In this document: positions 50,134-60,655 of the stretch, in pieces | Position numbering within the stretch: position 1 is the stretch's first letter | Layout: each line of letters begins with the position of its first letter | Source of the DNA: Comamonadaceae bacterium G21597-S1 | GTDB taxonomy: Bacteria; Pseudomonadota; Gammaproteobacteria; Burkholderiales; Burkholderiaceae_C | NCBI GenBank assembly: GCA_027214345.1 | Contig: JAPWHR010000008.1 | Coordinates: forward strand, 1 to 64,000 | Reading direction: 5' to 3' | DNA length: 64,000 nucleotides | Translations under genes and position numbers: made by a program | The notes under the pieces: generated by a model | What the model saw: the letters and a program-made list of their open reading frames with translations, nothing else | What the model was told of the DNA's origin: nothing | Databases searched by the model: none

Positions 50134-50946
50134 TCAGCGGGCGCCGACAAAATCGGGTGGCGGGGGGCTGCCCGCGGACAAGGTCATGATCTCGTAGCCG
50201 TCCTGCGTGACCAGCACGGTGTGCTCCCACTGGGCCGACAGCGAATGGTCCTTGGTGACGATGGTCCAGCCGTCCTTCTCGGGGCCGTCCTTGATGTCCT
50301 TGCGCCCGGCGTTGATCATCGGTTCGATGGTGAAGGTCATGCCGGGCTTGAGCTCTTCCAGCGTGCCGGGCTTGCCGTAGTGCAGCACCTGCGGCTCCTC
50401 GTGGAACACCTTGCCGATGCCATGGCCGCAGAACTCGCGCACCACGCTGAAACCCTGCGATTCGGCGAATTTCTGTATCGCCCAGCCGATGTCGCCCAGC
50501 CGCGCGCCCGGACGCACCATGACGATGCCGCGCCACATGGCTTCGTAGGTCAGGGTGCACAGGCGCCGCGCGGCAATCGAGGTGTCGCCGACGATGAACA
50601 TGCGGCTGGTGTCGCCGTGCCAGCCGTCCTTGATGACGGTGATGTCGATGTTGACGATGTCGCCCTTCTTGAGCAGCTTGTCGTTCGGGATGCCGTGGCA
50701 GACCTGGTGGTTGACCGAAGTGCAGATCGACTTGGGGTAGGGGATGTTGCCGCCGCCACGGTAGTTCAGCGGCGCGGGAATGGCCTGCTGGACCTCGGTG
50801 ATGTAGGCATGGGCCAGCTGGTCCAGATGGTTGGTCGATACACCGGGCACCACATGGGGGGTCAGGTAGTCCAGCACCTCGGCGGCGAGCCGGCCGGCGA
50901 CGCGCATGCCCGCCACGCCGTCGGCGTCCTTGTAGGTAATTGTCAT
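50134..50946 (-). CDS. map: Type I methionine aminopeptidase
   Basis: A 270-residue cytoplasmic metalloprotease that removes the initiator methionine. The metal ligands lie in [20 protein letters not shown] (two Asp), [15 protein letters not shown] (His), MTFTIEPMI (Glu) and [11 protein letters not shown] (Glu). It is normal length with no N-terminal extension. It is the first gene of map-glnD, an order common in betaproteobacteria. The usual divergent neighbour rpsB is absent; purL is the divergent gene, starting 108 bases away. Confidence 0.96.
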   Translation of the reverse strand: MTITYKDADGVAGMRVAGRLAAEVLDYLTPHVVPGVSTNHLDQLAHAYITEVQQAIPAPLNYRGGGNIPYPKSICTSVNHQVCHGIPNDKLLKKGDIVNIDITVIKDGWHGDTSRMFIVGDTSIAARRLCTLTYEAMWRGIVMVRPGARLGDIGWAIQKFAESQGFSVVREFCGHGIGKVFHEEPQVLHYGKPGTLEELKPGMTFTIEPMINAGRKDIKDGPEKDGWTIVTKDHSLSAQWEHTVLVTQDGYEIMTLSAGSPPPPDFVGAR

Positions 50947-51053
50947 CGCGCGATTATCCCATCGCCGGCCCGCTAAAATTCCGCCACCAGCCCGGCCATC
51001 CCAGGATCGCGGATTTGGCTTGACAGCGGCTGCGACCTTTTCCTACCCATTTC

Positions 51054-54000
51054 GTGACCCAGACCATCACCCCATTCGAAGGCGGCAACGCGTTAGGGCC
51101 TTTCCGCGCGCAGCAACTGCTTGCGCGCCTGCAGGCGGTTTCCGACCGGATCGTGCGACTCGACGCACGCCATGTGCATCTGGTCTGGTCCGACCAGACC
51201 CTGCAGGATCCGCTGCCCGTGCAACTGGCCGCGCTGCTGCAATACGGCGAACCATACGCGGGCGCCACCGAAGGCCCGCTGGTCGTCGTCACGCCGCGCC
51301 TGGGTACCGTCTCTCCGTGGGCCTCGAAGGCCACCGACATCGCGCACAACTGCGGGCTGGAGCAGGTGCATCGCATCGAGCGCATCGTCGAGTACCGGAT
51401 CGGCCTGCGCAACGGTCTGCTGTCGCGCGCCGAACTCAGCGAGGCGCAGCTGCGCCAGGCGGCCGACCTGCTGCATGACCGCATGACCGAAAGCGCGCTG
51501 TTCGACCGTGCGCAGGCCAGCGTCCTGTTTGCCGAGTTGCCGGCGCCGGCGCTGGCGCAGGTAGACGTGATCGCCGGTGGTCGTGACGCGCTGGTGCGGG
51601 CCAATGGCGACTTCGGCCTGGCCCTGGCCGAGGACGAGATCGATTACCTGGTCCAGGCCTTCACGCAGTTGGGGCGCAATCCCACCGATGTCGAACTGAT
51701 GATGTTCGCCCAGGCCAACAGCGAACACTGCCGGCACAAGATCTTCAACGCCCGGTTCACGATCGACGGTGTGGCGCAGGCCGACTCCTTGTTCGGCATG
51801 ATCCGGCACACGCACAAGACCCATCCGCAACACATGGTCGTGGCGTATTCCGACAATGCCTCGGTGATGGAAGGCGGCATGGTGCAGCGCTTCGTCGCCG
51901 GTGGCGGCGATGGCGGCGGCGCGACGCCGCAGACCTACCGGGCCAGCGAGGCGCTGCAGCATGTGCTGATGAAGGTCGAGACGCACAACCATCCGACTGC
52001 CATCTCGCCGTTCCCGGGCGCCGCCACCGGTGCCGGCGGCGAGATTCGGGACGAGGGCGCGACCGGTCGCGGCTCGCGTCCCAAGGCCGGCCTGACCGGC
52101 TTCAGCGTGTCCAGGATGGACCTCGATGGTGGCGAGCCGGCCTACGGCAAACCCGCGCACATCGCCAGCGCGCTGCAGATCATGATCGAAGGCCCGCTGG
52201 GCGGCGCCGCGTTCAACAACGAGTTCGGCCGTCCCAACCTGCTGGGTTATTTCCGCGAGTTCGAGCAGACCGCGGCCTCCAGCGCCGACACGGTGCAACG
52301 CGGTTACCACAAGCCGATCATGCTGGCCGGCGGCCTGGGCAGCATCGATGCCCGGTTGACCCACAAGCAGGTCTTTGCGGCCGGCAGCCTGCTGATCCAG
52401 CTCGGCGGGCCGGGCATGCGCATCGGCCTGGGTGGCAGCGCCGCCAGCTCCATGGCGACCGGCACCAATGCGACAGCGCTCGACTTCGATTCGGTGCAGC
52501 GCGACAACCCCGAGATGCAGCGCCGCGCCCAGGAGGTCATCAACCATTGCGTGGCGCTTGGTGATGCCAATCCGGTGCTGGCCATCCACGACGTCGGCGC
52601 CGGCGGCCTGAGCAATGCGTTTCCGGAGCTGACCCACGATGCCGGACGCGGTGCACGCTTCGACCTGCGCGCCGTGCCGCTGGACGAGAGCGGCATGAGC
52701 CCGCGCGAGATCTGGTGCAACGAGAGCCAGGAGCGTTACGTGCTGGCGATCGCGCCCGCGTCGCTCGAGCAGTTCGCGGCGTTCTGCGACCGCGAACGGT
52801 GTCCGTTCGCCGTTGTCGGCGTGGCGACCGAGGAGCGCGAGCTGGTCGTGCACGACGAAGGGCAGGCCACGCCGGTGGCGATGCCGATGGACGTGTTGCT
52901 CGGCAAGCCGCCCAAGATGCAGCGCGACGTGCGCAGCGTGGCGCGGACCTTCGCGCCGCTGGACCTGTCCGGTACCGACCTGCAGGCCGCGGCGATCGCC
53001 GTGCTGGCGCACCCGACGGTGGCCTCCAAGCGGTTCCTGATCACCATCGGCGACCGTACGGTCGGTGGCCTGACGCACCGCGACCAGATGGTCGGTCCCT
53101 GGCAGGTCCCGGTGGCCGATTGCGCAGTGACGCTGGCCGATTTCCGTGGTTTCCGCGGCGAGGCCATGGCCATCGGCGAACGCACGCCGCTGGCGGTGAT
53201 CGACGCGCCGGCCTCCGGCCGCATGGCGGTGGCCGAGGCCATCACCAACCTGCTGGCTGCGCCGATCGAACTGTCCCGCGTCAAGCTGTCGGCCAACTGG
53301 ATGGCAGCCTGCGGCGAGCCGGGTGAAGACGCCGACCTGTATGCCACGGTGCGCGCCGTCGGCATGGAGTTGTGTCCCGCGCTCGGCATCTCGATTCCGG
53401 TGGGCAAGGATTCCTTGTCGATGCGCACGCAATGGATCGACCCGCAAGACAGCAGCGCACGCAAGGTCACCTCGCCGGTGTCGCTGATCGTCAGCGCATT
53501 TGCCACGCTGGACGATGTGCGTGGCACGTTGACGCCGCAACTCGACAGCCGGGAGGCCGACAGCACGCTGGTGCTGGTCGACCTGGGGCGCGGCCGCAAT
53601 CGCATGGGCGGCAGCATCCTGGCGCAGACGCTCGAGCAGATCGGCGACACCGCCCCCGACCTGGACGACGCGCAGGACCTCGTGGCACTGGTGCAGGCTG
53701 TCAATGCCTTGCGCGACCGGGGCCTGCTGCTGGCCTATCACGACCGCAGCGACGGCGGCCTGTTCGCCACCGTCTGCGAGATGGCGTTCGCCGGCAAGCT
53801 CGGCGTGTCGATCAACGTCGACATGCTGGTGACCGAGGGCGACGGCATCAGCGACAGCCGGGCCGAGATGGGCGACAGCAAGAACTGGGCAACCCAGGTG
53901 CAGGCGCGGCGCGACGAACTCACGCTCAAGGCCTTGTTCAACGAGGAACTCGGCGCGGTGCTGCAGATCCGCAGCGCCGACCGCAGTGGGGTGATGCAGG

Positions 54001-55061
54001 TGTTGCGCGAGCACGGCCTGAGCCGGCACAGCCACTGCATCGGCAAGACCCGGCCGGCGGGTTCCGCCATCGATGCCGGTGTCGGCGAACTGCAGGTCTG
54101 GCGCGATGCCAAGGTGGTGTTCAGCGCCGCGTTGCACGACCTGCATCAGGTCTGGGACGCGGTGAGCTGGAAGATCTGCCGCCAGCGCGACAACCCGGCG
54201 TGCGCGGACGCCGAACATGCGGCCGCCGGCGATCCGACCGATCCGGGCCTGCATGTCGCCTTGTCGTTCACGCCCGCGGCGCCGGCCGTGCTGCAGGCGC
54301 GTCCGCGGGTGGCGGTGTTGCGCGAGCAGGGCGTCAATTCGCACGTGGAGATGGCCTACGCGTTCACCGAGGCGGGCTTCGATGCGGTCGACGTGCACAT
54401 GAGCGATCTGCTCGCCGGCCGCGCGGCGCTGGCCGACTTCCAGGGCATCGTCGCCTGCGGCGGCTTCAGCTACGGGGACACGCTGGGCGCCGGCATCGGC
54501 TGGGCGCGCTCGATCACCTTCCACCAGGAACTGGCCGACCAGTTCCGCGCCTTCTTCGGCCGCGGCGACACCTTCGGCCTGGGCGTGTGCAATGGCTGCC
54601 AGATGTTCGCCGAACTGGCCGACATCATCCCCGGAGCCGAACACTGGCCCCGTTTCACGGCCAACCAGAGTGCGCGTTACGAAGCCCGCCTTTCCATGGT
54701 CGAGGTGCTGGACTCACCATCGCTGTTTCTGGCCGGCATGGCGGGCAGCCGGTTGCCGATCGCGGTTGCGCACGGCGAGGGTCTTGCCAACTTCTCGCGC
54801 CGAGGCGATGCCGGCCGTGTGCTGGGGGCGTTGCGCTACACCGACAACCATGGCCAGCCGACCGAGGTCTATCCGTTCAATCCGAACGGCAGCCCGGGCG
54901 GACTGACCGGCGTGACGACGCCGGACGGGCGCTTCACGGCCATGATGCCGCATCCGGAGCGCGTCTTGCGCAACATCCAGATGAGCTGGACCGACCAGGA
55001 CAAGGACGGCGCCAGCGCCTGGATGCAGCTGTGGCACAACGCGCGGCGCTGGGTCGGATGA
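51054..55061 (+). CDS. purL: Phosphoribosylformylglycinamidine synthase PurL
   Basis: A 1335-residue large single-chain enzyme of purine synthesis, converting FGAR to FGAM with glutamine and ATP. Domains are an N-terminal PurS-like part (1-170), a linker, two AIRS-type halves with [33 protein letters not shown] and [20 protein letters not shown], and a C-terminal class I glutamine amidotransferase (about 1080-1335). The amidotransferase has [20 protein letters not shown] (nucleophile Cys near 1179) and [10 protein letters not shown] (catalytic His-Glu). It starts at GTG 51054; the length equals that of proteobacterial large PurL (about 1300). The EamA transporter follows 19 bases downstream. 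Confidence 0.97.
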   Translation: MTQTITPFEGGNALGPFRAQQLLARLQAVSDRIVRLDARHVHLVWSDQTLQDPLPVQLAALLQYGEPYAGATEGPLVVVTPRLGTVSPWASKATDIAHNCGLEQVHRIERIVEYRIGLRNGLLSRAELSEAQLRQAADLLHDRMTESALFDRAQASVLFAELPAPALAQVDVIAGGRDALVRANGDFGLALAEDEIDYLVQAFTQLGRNPTDVELMMFAQANSEHCRHKIFNARFTIDGVAQADSLFGMIRHTHKTHPQHMVVAYSDNASVMEGGMVQRFVAGGGDGGGATPQTYRASEALQHVLMKVETHNHPTAISPFPGAATGAGGEIRDEGATGRGSRPKAGLTGFSVSRMDLDGGEPAYGKPAHIASALQIMIEGPLGGAAFNNEFGRPNLLGYFREFEQTAASSADTVQRGYHKPIMLAGGLGSIDARLTHKQVFAAGSLLIQLGGPGMRIGLGGSAASSMATGTNATALDFDSVQRDNPEMQRRAQEVINHCVALGDANPVLAIHDVGAGGLSNAFPELTHDAGRGARFDLRAVPLDESGMSPREIWCNESQERYVLAIAPASLEQFAAFCDRERCPFAVVGVATEERELVVHDEGQATPVAMPMDVLLGKPPKMQRDVRSVARTFAPLDLSGTDLQAAAIAVLAHPTVASKRFLITIGDRTVGGLTHRDQMVGPWQVPVADCAVTLADFRGFRGEAMAIGERTPLAVIDAPASGRMAVAEAITNLLAAPIELSRVKLSANWMAACGEPGEDADLYATVRAVGMELCPALGISIPVGKDSLSMRTQWIDPQDSSARKVTSPVSLIVSAFATLDDVRGTLTPQLDSREADSTLVLVDLGRGRNRMGGSILAQTLEQIGDTAPDLDDAQDLVALVQAVNALRDRGLLLAYHDRSDGGLFATVCEMAFAGKLGVSINVDMLVTEGDGISDSRAEMGDSKNWATQVQARRDELTLKALFNEELGAVLQIRSADRSGVMQVLREHGLSRHSHCIGKTRPAGSAIDAGVGELQVWRDAKVVFSAALHDLHQVWDAVSWKICRQRDNPACADAEHAAAGDPTDPGLHVALSFTPAAPAVLQARPRVAVLREQGVNSHVEMAYAFTEAGFDAVDVHMSDLLAGRAALADFQGIVACGGFSYGDTLGAGIGWARSITFHQELADQFRAFFGRGDTFGLGVCNGCQMFAELADIIPGAEHWPRFTANQSARYEARLSMVEVLDSPSLFLAGMAGSRLPIAVAHGEGLANFSRRGDAGRVLGALRYTDNHGQPTEVYPFNPNGSPGGLTGVTTPDGRFTAMMPHPERVLRNIQMSWTDQDKDGASAWMQLWHNARRWVG

Positions 55062-55080
55062 ACCTGCGGATGGCGACGCC

Positions 55081-55977
55081 GTGGTGACGGACTTCCGTTC
55101 GCCGCTGCGTGGCGTCGTCTTCGTGGTGCTGGCCTGCGTCTGTTTCGCGATCCTCGACAGCGTCAGCAAGATGGTCGTCGCCAGCGTGCCGGTGCTGATG
55201 GCGATCTGGGCGCGTTATGTGATGCAGGCGCTTTTCACGACGGCCATGCTGACGCCGCGCTACGGCCCGGCGCTGGTGCAGGTGCGGCATCCGTGGCTGC
55301 AACTGACACGCGGCCTGTTGCTGGCCGGCACTACGCTGCTCGCCTTGCTGGCGCTGCGTTTCATGCCGGTGGGCGAATTCACCGCCATCGTCATGCTCAC
55401 GCCGTTGGCAGGCACGGTGCTGGCCGTGTTCATCTTCAAGGAACGCGTCGTGCCGCTGCAGTGGCTGTGCGTGATCGGCGGCTTCGCGGGCGCCATGGTC
55501 ATCATCCGTCCTGGCAGCGGGCAGTTCGGCTGGGCGGCACTGCTGGCCCTGGGCTGCATGGCCGGTGCCACGACGTTCCAGCTGCTGACCAGTCACATGG
55601 CGCGCCTGCAGGAGCATCCGGCCGCCACCCACTTCTTCAGCGGCTGGACCGGCGCGCTGGTGCTCACGCTGGCGCTGCCCGTGACCTGGACCCCGGTGGA
55701 CTCGGTGCAGTCGTGGCTGCTGATGGCCTTGATGGGGGTTCTGGCTGCGGGAGGGCATTTCATGCTGACGCTGGGATACCAGTACGCGAGTGCGGTCACG
55801 CTGATGCCGTATCTGTATTGCCAGGTCGGGTTTGCCGTGATCGCCGGCATGGTGTTCTTCGACCATGCGCCCGATGGCGCGTCGCTGGCGGGCATGGCCT
55901 TGGTCAGTTGTTGCGGTGCCGCCAGCGCGTGGTTGACGGCGCAGCGCCGGCGTTTGCCGGCGCTGGGGCAAGGGTAG
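55081..55977 (+). CDS. DMT-superfamily transporter, two EamA domains
   Basis: A 298-residue inner-membrane protein with ten hydrophobic segments in two homologous halves (about 10-145 and 155-290), the EamA/RhaT drug-metabolite transporter layout. Typical stretches are MAIWARYVMQALFTTAMLTP in the first half, AIVMLTPLAGTVLAVFIFKERV (helix 4 with conserved Glu) and its counterpart TLMPYLYCQVGFAVIAGMVFFDH in the second. The substrate cannot be predicted. The start is GTG at 55081, 19 bases after purL; a DUF1624 protein follows 11 bases on, so the three probably share a transcript. Confidence 0.88.
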   Translation: MVTDFRSPLRGVVFVVLACVCFAILDSVSKMVVASVPVLMAIWARYVMQALFTTAMLTPRYGPALVQVRHPWLQLTRGLLLAGTTLLALLALRFMPVGEFTAIVMLTPLAGTVLAVFIFKERVVPLQWLCVIGGFAGAMVIIRPGSGQFGWAALLALGCMAGATTFQLLTSHMARLQEHPAATHFFSGWTGALVLTLALPVTWTPVDSVQSWLLMALMGVLAAGGHFMLTLGYQYASAVTLMPYLYCQVGFAVIAGMVFFDHAPDGASLAGMALVSCCGAASAWLTAQRRRLPALGQG

Positions 55978-55988
55978 GCAGGCCGCCG

Positions 55989-56726
55989 ATGTCCGGACGC
56001 CTCGATGCGGTCGACGCCTTGCGCGCCTTCGCGCTGGTCTGGATGGCGCTGTACCACTTCGCGTTCGACCTGAACAACTTCGGTCACATCCGCCAGGACT
56101 TCTATCGCGATCCGAGCTGGACGCTGCAACGCACCGCCATCCTGAGCCTGTTCCTGTTCTGCGCCGGCTTCGGCCAGGCGCTGGCCTGGCGCGGCGGGCA
56201 GGGCTGGCCGCGGTTCTGGCGTCGTTGGTCGATGATTGCCGGCTGCGCGGTGCTCGTCAGTGCCGGCTCCTGGCTGATGTTTCCGGGCAGTTTCATCTAT
56301 TTCGGAGTGTTGCACGGCATGGCGGTGATGCTGGTCGTGGCGCGATTGACGGCCGGGTGGGGTGCCTGGTGCCTGGTACCCGCGGCGCTGGCACTGGCGG
56401 CGCCGTCGCTGGCGGCCCCCTGGTTGCAGTCAAGTGGCTGGGCCGACGGTTTCAACGCACCGGCGCTGAACTGGCTGGGCCTGATCACCCGCAAGCCGGT
56501 CACCGAAGACTACGTGCCCGTGTTGCCATGGATGGGTGTAGTCTGGATCGGCGTTGCCGCAGCCAGCCTGTGGCACGGCGCCGGCGCGCCGGGTGCCGGC
56601 GGTCGCATGCGGTCCGCCACGGGACGGGCGGCGGTCTGGCTGGGCCGGCGCAGCCTGCTGTTCTACATGGTGCACCAACCGGTGCTGATCGGGGTACTCT
56701 GGTTGTTCACCGCCGTGGTGCGCTGA
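55989..56726 (+). CDS. DUF1624-type membrane protein (heparan-alpha-glucosaminide acetyltransferase-like)
   Basis: A 245-residue inner-membrane protein with about seven hydrophobic helices. The N-terminal RLDAVDALRAFALVWMALYHFAFDLNNFG (residues about 4-32), with its conserved D-x-x-R and H-x-x-x-D-L, is the hallmark of DUF1624, a group distantly related to membrane acyltransferases. YFGVLHGMAVMLV, VLPWMGVVWIGV and SLLFYMVHQPVLIG match later family helices. The role in bacteria is unproven; transfer of an acyl group across the membrane is possible (inference). It follows the EamA gene closely. Confidence 0.82.
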   Translation: MSGRLDAVDALRAFALVWMALYHFAFDLNNFGHIRQDFYRDPSWTLQRTAILSLFLFCAGFGQALAWRGGQGWPRFWRRWSMIAGCAVLVSAGSWLMFPGSFIYFGVLHGMAVMLVVARLTAGWGAWCLVPAALALAAPSLAAPWLQSSGWADGFNAPALNWLGLITRKPVTEDYVPVLPWMGVVWIGVAAASLWHGAGAPGAGGRMRSATGRAAVWLGRRSLLFYMVHQPVLIGVLWLFTAVVR

Positions 56727-56745
56727 CGGCGCAGGCGCCGGCACC

Positions 56746-56772
56746 AATAAAAAACGCGGCCAGTTGCCGCGT
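56746..56772 (-). terminator. Rho-independent terminator of the yciB-bolA-ppiC run
   Basis: Read on the minus strand, a perfect 7-bp stem ACGCGGC/GCCGCGT with a 5-base loop is followed by a run of six T. It lies 36 bases past the ppiC stop. As the DUF1624 gene ends at 56726 on the other strand, it mainly serves the minus-strand genes. Confidence 0.85.
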
Positions 56773-56807
56773 CTTGCCGTCTTCGGCGCAGGGCCGACGG
56801 ACCGGAT

Positions 56808-57593
56808 TTATTCGATCCTGGCCTTGGCGCGCAGGTCCTGCTGAAACTGGGCCAGCTTTTGCTGCTGCAGTTGCTGCAGGATCTGCGGCTTGACTTCGTC
56901 GAACTTCGGCAACTGGGCTTCGCGCACGTCGTCCAGGCGGATCACGTGGTATCCGAACTGGGACTTGACCGGCGTCTCCGTGGTCTTGCCCTTTTCCAAT
57001 GCGACCATGGCGTCGGAGAATTCCTTCACGTAACTACCGGCGGCGGCCCAGTCCAGGTCGCCGCCATTGGCGCCGGAGCCCGGGTCCTTGGACGATTTCT
57101 TGGCGATCTCCTCGAACTTGCCGCCTTTCTTCAGGCTGGCGATGATGGCCTTGGCCTCGGCTTCCTTCTCGACCAGGATGTGGCGGGCCTTGTATTCCTT
57201 GCCGCCGTTGGCCGCGGCGAACTTGTCGTATTCGGCCTTGGCGTCGGCGTCGGTGACCGGGTTCTTCTGCTGGTAGTCGTTGAACAGTTCGCGGATCAGC
57301 AGCGACTGGCGCGCCAGGTCCATCTGGATGCGGAAGTCCTCGGTCACGTCCAGGCCGCGTTTCTGCGCTTCCTGCAGGAACACCTCACGGGTGATGATCT
57401 CCTCGCGCAACTGGCCTTGCATCTCCGGCGTGACCGGCCGGCCGGCCTTGGCCAGTTGTTGTGCCAGTGCGTCGACACGTGCGGTGGGAACGGCCTTGCC
57501 GTTGACGATGGCGATGTTCTGCGCCGATACCGACAGGGGCGCGAAGCTCGCGAATGCTGCCGCAAGCATGGCGGCCATCAGGGTACGGTTCAT
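56808..57593 (-). CDS. Periplasmic parvulin-type peptidyl-prolyl isomerase
   Basis: A 261-residue exported foldase. A signal peptide (TLMAAMLAAAFASFAPLSVSAQ, cut near 23) is followed by an N-terminal helical chaperone part (about 25-130, with ITREVFLQEAQKRGLD). A single PpiC rotamase domain (about 135-225) has YKARHILVEKEAEAKAIIA, KFEEIAKKSSKDPGSGANGG and FGYHVIRLDDVR, and a Gln/Lys-rich helix ends the protein. It resembles the PrsA/SurA-like lone-rotamase proteins placed after bolA in Burkholderiales. The ATG at 57593 begins the signal peptide. It is terminated by the hairpin at 56746-56772. Confidence 0.92.
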   Translation of the reverse strand: MNRTLMAAMLAAAFASFAPLSVSAQNIAIVNGKAVPTARVDALAQQLAKAGRPVTPEMQGQLREEIITREVFLQEAQKRGLDVTEDFRIQMDLARQSLLIRELFNDYQQKNPVTDADAKAEYDKFAAANGGKEYKARHILVEKEAEAKAIIASLKKGGKFEEIAKKSSKDPGSGANGGDLDWAAAGSYVKEFSDAMVALEKGKTTETPVKSQFGYHVIRLDDVREAQLPKFDEVKPQILQQLQQQKLAQFQQDLRAKARIE

Positions 57594-57655
57594 GGTGAAT
57601 CTCGAGAGTTTGCGGGAAATGGGCGCCCGTGCCGGATCGGCCCCGGGCGGCGTGG

Positions 57656-57919
57656 TCAACGGACCACTTCTATCGCCAGGGCATGCAGGCCCTGGTCGAT
57701 AAATTCTTGCAGCGCATCATACACAAGGCGATGGCAGGCGACACGGGCCTGCCCGTCGAATCGTGGGGACTTTATGCGGACCCGAAAATGGGTGCCGAAG
57801 CCGCTGCCGTTGGCACCGGCATGACCGGCGTGCTGGTAACTTTCGTCCAGCACCTCGAGCTGTTGCGGCGCCAGGCGTTCGCGCAGGCGTTGTTCCAGTG
57901 CGGTGGCGGTGATGTCCAT
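57656..57919 (-). CDS. BolA-family protein
   Basis: An 87-residue protein with the BolA fold (alpha-beta-beta-alpha-alpha-beta-alpha). MDITATALEQRLRERLAPQQLEVLDES leads to the GTHFRVRIKSPRFDG strand and the conserved ACHRLVYDALQEFI helix, ending LHALAIEV. BolA proteins pair with monothiol glutaredoxins in Fe-S handling and affect cell shape and stress responses. The single conserved His in ACHRLVY is the usual ligand. The start is 5 bases after the yciB stop; ppiC follows 62 bases on. Confidence 0.92.
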   Translation of the reverse strand: MDITATALEQRLRERLAPQQLEVLDESYQHAGHAGANGSGFGTHFRVRIKSPRFDGQARVACHRLVYDALQEFIDQGLHALAIEVVR

Positions 57920-57924
57920 GACCG

Positions 57925-58470
57925 TCACCCCTTGGCGCCGGACTCGTCGCCCTTGAGGTGGGGCGCGATATAAAAGCCCTGGCCGACGATGAAGGCCAGC
58001 GGGAACACATATCCCCAGAGTTTGAAGTCGACCCAGGCCTCGGTGCTGAAATAGGCGGCGACATAGCCGTTGACCGCCGCCATCAACACGCAGTAGACGA
58101 TCCAGGCCACGTTCAGCCGCATCCAGATCCGGTCGGGCAGTTCGATCTGCGAGCTGAGCATCAGCTTGAGGAAACTTTTCTTGAAGATCGCCACCGTGAC
58201 CGTCAGCGCGATCGCGATCGCGAGGTACAGGACGGTCGGTTTCCACTTGATGAAGCGCTCGTCCTGCAGGTACAGGGTCAGCGCGCCGAACGCCAGGATC
58301 ATGCCGAGCGTGATCTTCTGCATCGTCGTGACCTTGCGGTCCACGGCATACATCACGGCGGTCTGCACCACGGTGGCGGCCATCAGGATGCCGGTGGCGA
58401 CATAGATGTCGTAAAACTTGTAGGCACCGAAAAAAAGCAGTATCGGGAAGAAGTCGATCAGTATCTTCAT
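57925..58470 (-). CDS. yciB: Intracellular septation protein A / inner membrane protein YciB
   Basis: A 181-residue inner-membrane protein with five hydrophobic helices. It starts [23 protein letters not shown] and includes [18 protein letters not shown], the motif [20 protein letters not shown] (about 114-133) and [20 protein letters not shown], all as in YciB/IspZ. It has been linked to cell division and envelope upkeep. It is first in yciB-bolA-ppiC. The msrB gene I would expect upstream in related genomes is not here. Confidence 0.95.
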   Translation of the reverse strand: MKILIDFFPILLFFGAYKFYDIYVATGILMAATVVQTAVMYAVDRKVTTMQKITLGMILAFGALTLYLQDERFIKWKPTVLYLAIAIALTVTVAIFKKSFLKLMLSSQIELPDRIWMRLNVAWIVYCVLMAAVNGYVAAYFSTEAWVDFKLWGYVFPLAFIVGQGFYIAPHLKGDESGAKG

Positions 58471-58889
58471 GCAGGTGACATTTCCAGTGAGACCGGGGCA
58501 ACGCGGATGGTCTGCGGTACGGCGCCCGCCTGGCCCCGACCCGGCATTGTCTCCGATCCCGGGGGCGCAGGGGATTGCGCCAGCGCAGAGGCCATCACGG
58601 GCTCAGGATGCGCGGCGTTGCTCGATGCTGTGGGCGCGCTCGCCCGGAAAACCGGTCCGGGCCGGGTACGCCGCAGCGCATCCCGCGGCCGCTGGTCCGG
58701 GCGCCGGGTCGGGCGCCATGGCGGCAGCGGAGGTCGGCATGTCCATCACGACGATTGTCCCGTACTTGACAAGCGCACACCGCCATTCGGGTCATGGGTG
58801 GCGGACCGGCGCGACCGATTGCGTAACATCAGGGCTTCGACGGCCGGCAATGGCCGGACCGGTCCACCCCAACATCCAGGAGACACGCC
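58471..58889. other. Intergenic region between yciB and the acyl-CoA synthetase gene
   Basis: About 419 bases with divergent genes on both sides. I find no convincing gene. There is a weak stem-loop (GGCGCA/TGCGCC, 58564-58581) and the ribosome site AGGAGA (58877-58882) of the downstream gene. Promoters for both genes should lie here, but no clear -35/-10 pair stands out. Confidence 0.5.
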
Positions 58890-60518
58890 ATGCTCGGCCT
58901 CATGCAGAACCAGCCCCTGCTGATTTCATCGCTGATCGATTTTGCCGAGAGGCATCATGGCAGCGGGGAAATCGTGTCGCGTCGGGTCGAGGGCGACATC
59001 CATCGTTATACCTACAAGGACGTGGCATCGCGTTCGCGCCAGGTCGCCAACGCACTGGACGCGATGAAGCTGGCGTTCAGCGACCGGGTCGCGACGCTGG
59101 CCTGGAACGGTTACCGCCACCTGGAACTGTATTTCGGCGTCAGCGGATCGGGGCGGGTGCTGCACACGCTCAATCCGCGGCTGCATCCGGAACAGATCGC
59201 CTGGATCGCCAACCATGCGGAGGACCGGGTCCTGTGTTTCGACACCACCTTCTTGCCCATCATCCAGGCCATCCACAAGCACCTGACCACCGTCAAGCAT
59301 TTTGTCGCGTTGTGCGATGCCGACAAGCTTCCCGCCGACAGCGGGATTCCCGGCCTGCTGAGTTACGAGGCCTGGATCGGCCAGCAGCCCGATACCTACA
59401 CCTGGCCGCAGTTCGACGAGAATTCGGCCTCGAGCATGTGTTACACCAGCGGCACGACCGGCAACCCGAAGGCGGCGCTGTACAGCCATCGTTCGACCAT
59501 GCTGCATGCGTTCGCCGGGGCCTTGCCCGACGCGCTCAACATGAGCGCTCGCGATGCCGTGTTGCCGGTGGTGCCGATGTTTCACGTCAATGCCTGGGGC
59601 CTGCCGTATTCGGCCGCGATGACCGGCTGCAAGATGGTGTTCCCGGGGCCGGCCATGGACGGCAAGTCGATCTTCGAGTTGATCGAGTCAGAGAAGGTGA
59701 GCTTCGCGGCGGGCGTGCCCACGGTCTGGCAGATGATGTTGTCGCACATGGCGGCGAACGCGCTGAAGTTCTCGACCCTCAAGCGCACGGTGATCGGCGG
59801 CTCGGCCTGCCCGCCGGCCATGATCACCGCCTTCAACGACCAGTACGGCGTCGAGGTGCTGCATGCCTGGGGCATGACCGAGATGTCGCCGCTGGGTACC
59901 GTGTGCACGCTCAAGAACAAGCACGAGGTACTGTCGCCCGAGGACAAGATGAAGGTGCGGCTCAAGCAGGGCCGCGGTATCTTTGGCGTCGACATGAAGA
60001 TCGTCGACCCCGACGGCAAGGAGCAGCCCTGGGACGGCAAGGCCTTCGGCGACCTGCTGGTCAAGGGGCCTTGGATCATCAGCGACTACTACAAGGCCGA
60101 AGGCGGTTCGCCGCTGGTCGATGGCTGGTTCCCGACCGGCGATGTCGCCACCATCGATCCGGATGGCTACATGCAGATCACCGATCGCAGCAAGGACGTG
60201 ATCAAGTCCGGTGGCGAGTGGATCAGTTCGATCGATGTCGAGAACATCGCCGTCGCCCATCCGGCGGTCGCAATGGCCGCGTGCATCGGCGTGAAGCATC
60301 CGAAATGGGACGAGCGGCCGATCATCGCGGTGGTCAAGAAGCCGGGCGCCACGGTCACGCGTGATGAGTTGCTCGCGTTCTACGAGGGCAAGATCGCCAA
60401 GTGGCAGGTGCCCGATGATGTCGTGTTCGTCGACGCGATACCCCTGGGTGGCACGGGCAAGATGCAAAAGACCAAGCTGCGCGAACAACTCAAGGATTAT
60501 GTATTGCCGGGAATCTGA
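58890..60518 (+). CDS. alkK: Medium-chain acyl-CoA synthetase, AlkK-like
   Basis: A 542-residue AMP-forming ligase activating fatty acids to acyl-CoA. The P-loop-like motif is [18 protein letters not shown] (near 184). Then come [54 protein letters not shown] (near 416), KSGGEWISS, and the C-terminal [13 protein letters not shown] with the catalytic Lys (near 525). From memory it is close to Pseudomonas AlkK along its length, including the MLG start, which supports medium-chain fatty acids. AlkK works after alkane oxidation, and an AlkB-like gene is present 36 kb away. Related enzymes with other acids (for example methylthiopropionate) cannot be excluded. Confidence 0.87.
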   Translation: MLGLMQNQPLLISSLIDFAERHHGSGEIVSRRVEGDIHRYTYKDVASRSRQVANALDAMKLAFSDRVATLAWNGYRHLELYFGVSGSGRVLHTLNPRLHPEQIAWIANHAEDRVLCFDTTFLPIIQAIHKHLTTVKHFVALCDADKLPADSGIPGLLSYEAWIGQQPDTYTWPQFDENSASSMCYTSGTTGNPKAALYSHRSTMLHAFAGALPDALNMSARDAVLPVVPMFHVNAWGLPYSAAMTGCKMVFPGPAMDGKSIFELIESEKVSFAAGVPTVWQMMLSHMAANALKFSTLKRTVIGGSACPPAMITAFNDQYGVEVLHAWGMTEMSPLGTVCTLKNKHEVLSPEDKMKVRLKQGRGIFGVDMKIVDPDGKEQPWDGKAFGDLLVKGPWIISDYYKAEGGSPLVDGWFPTGDVATIDPDGYMQITDRSKDVIKSGGEWISSIDVENIAVAHPAVAMAACIGVKHPKWDERPIIAVVKKPGATVTRDELLAFYEGKIAKWQVPDDVVFVDAIPLGGTGKMQKTKLREQLKDYVLPGI

Positions 60519-60605
60519 CGGCGACAGTCAGCCCCGGTGCCGGGCCGTGGTAACGTGTGTTCAGGGACACGACCCCGGAAAAACCAGAGCCAGACCCTTT
60601 CAGTG

Positions 60606-60628
60606 CCGTGGCAGATAACCTGCCATGG
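60606..60628 (+). promoter_or_regulatory. Stem-loop in the binding-protein gene leader
   Basis: Arms CCGTGGCAG/CTGCCATGG pair over 9 bp with one G-U, around a 5-base loop ATAAC. It lies 28 bases before the start codon and 12 bases before the ribosome site GAGGAG. It could stabilise the leader or be a regulatory site; no known riboswitch pattern is seen. Confidence 0.3.
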
Positions 60629-60655
60629 TGACGTCAACCAGAGGAGACAAAGACA

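Noticed and set aside
50106-50150. TTG start at 50150 for glnD
   Set aside because: A rare start codon overlapping map, while ATG 50105 has a near-perfect ribosome site.
50947-50960. GGATAATCGCG just before map, also present before dapC (about 29574-29588), as a shared -10 element
   Set aside because: The match is striking, but no -35 box is found at either place and the start would be 0-5 bases from the ATG. Probably chance.
51020-51048. TTGACA upstream of purL
   Set aside because: The 17-base spacer leads to CTACCC, a very poor -10, and the start would fall on the GTG itself.
58471-58889. Search for an msrB gene or remnant upstream of yciB
   Set aside because: No CxxC pairs or GTGWPSF-like motif found on either strand, so its absence seems real.
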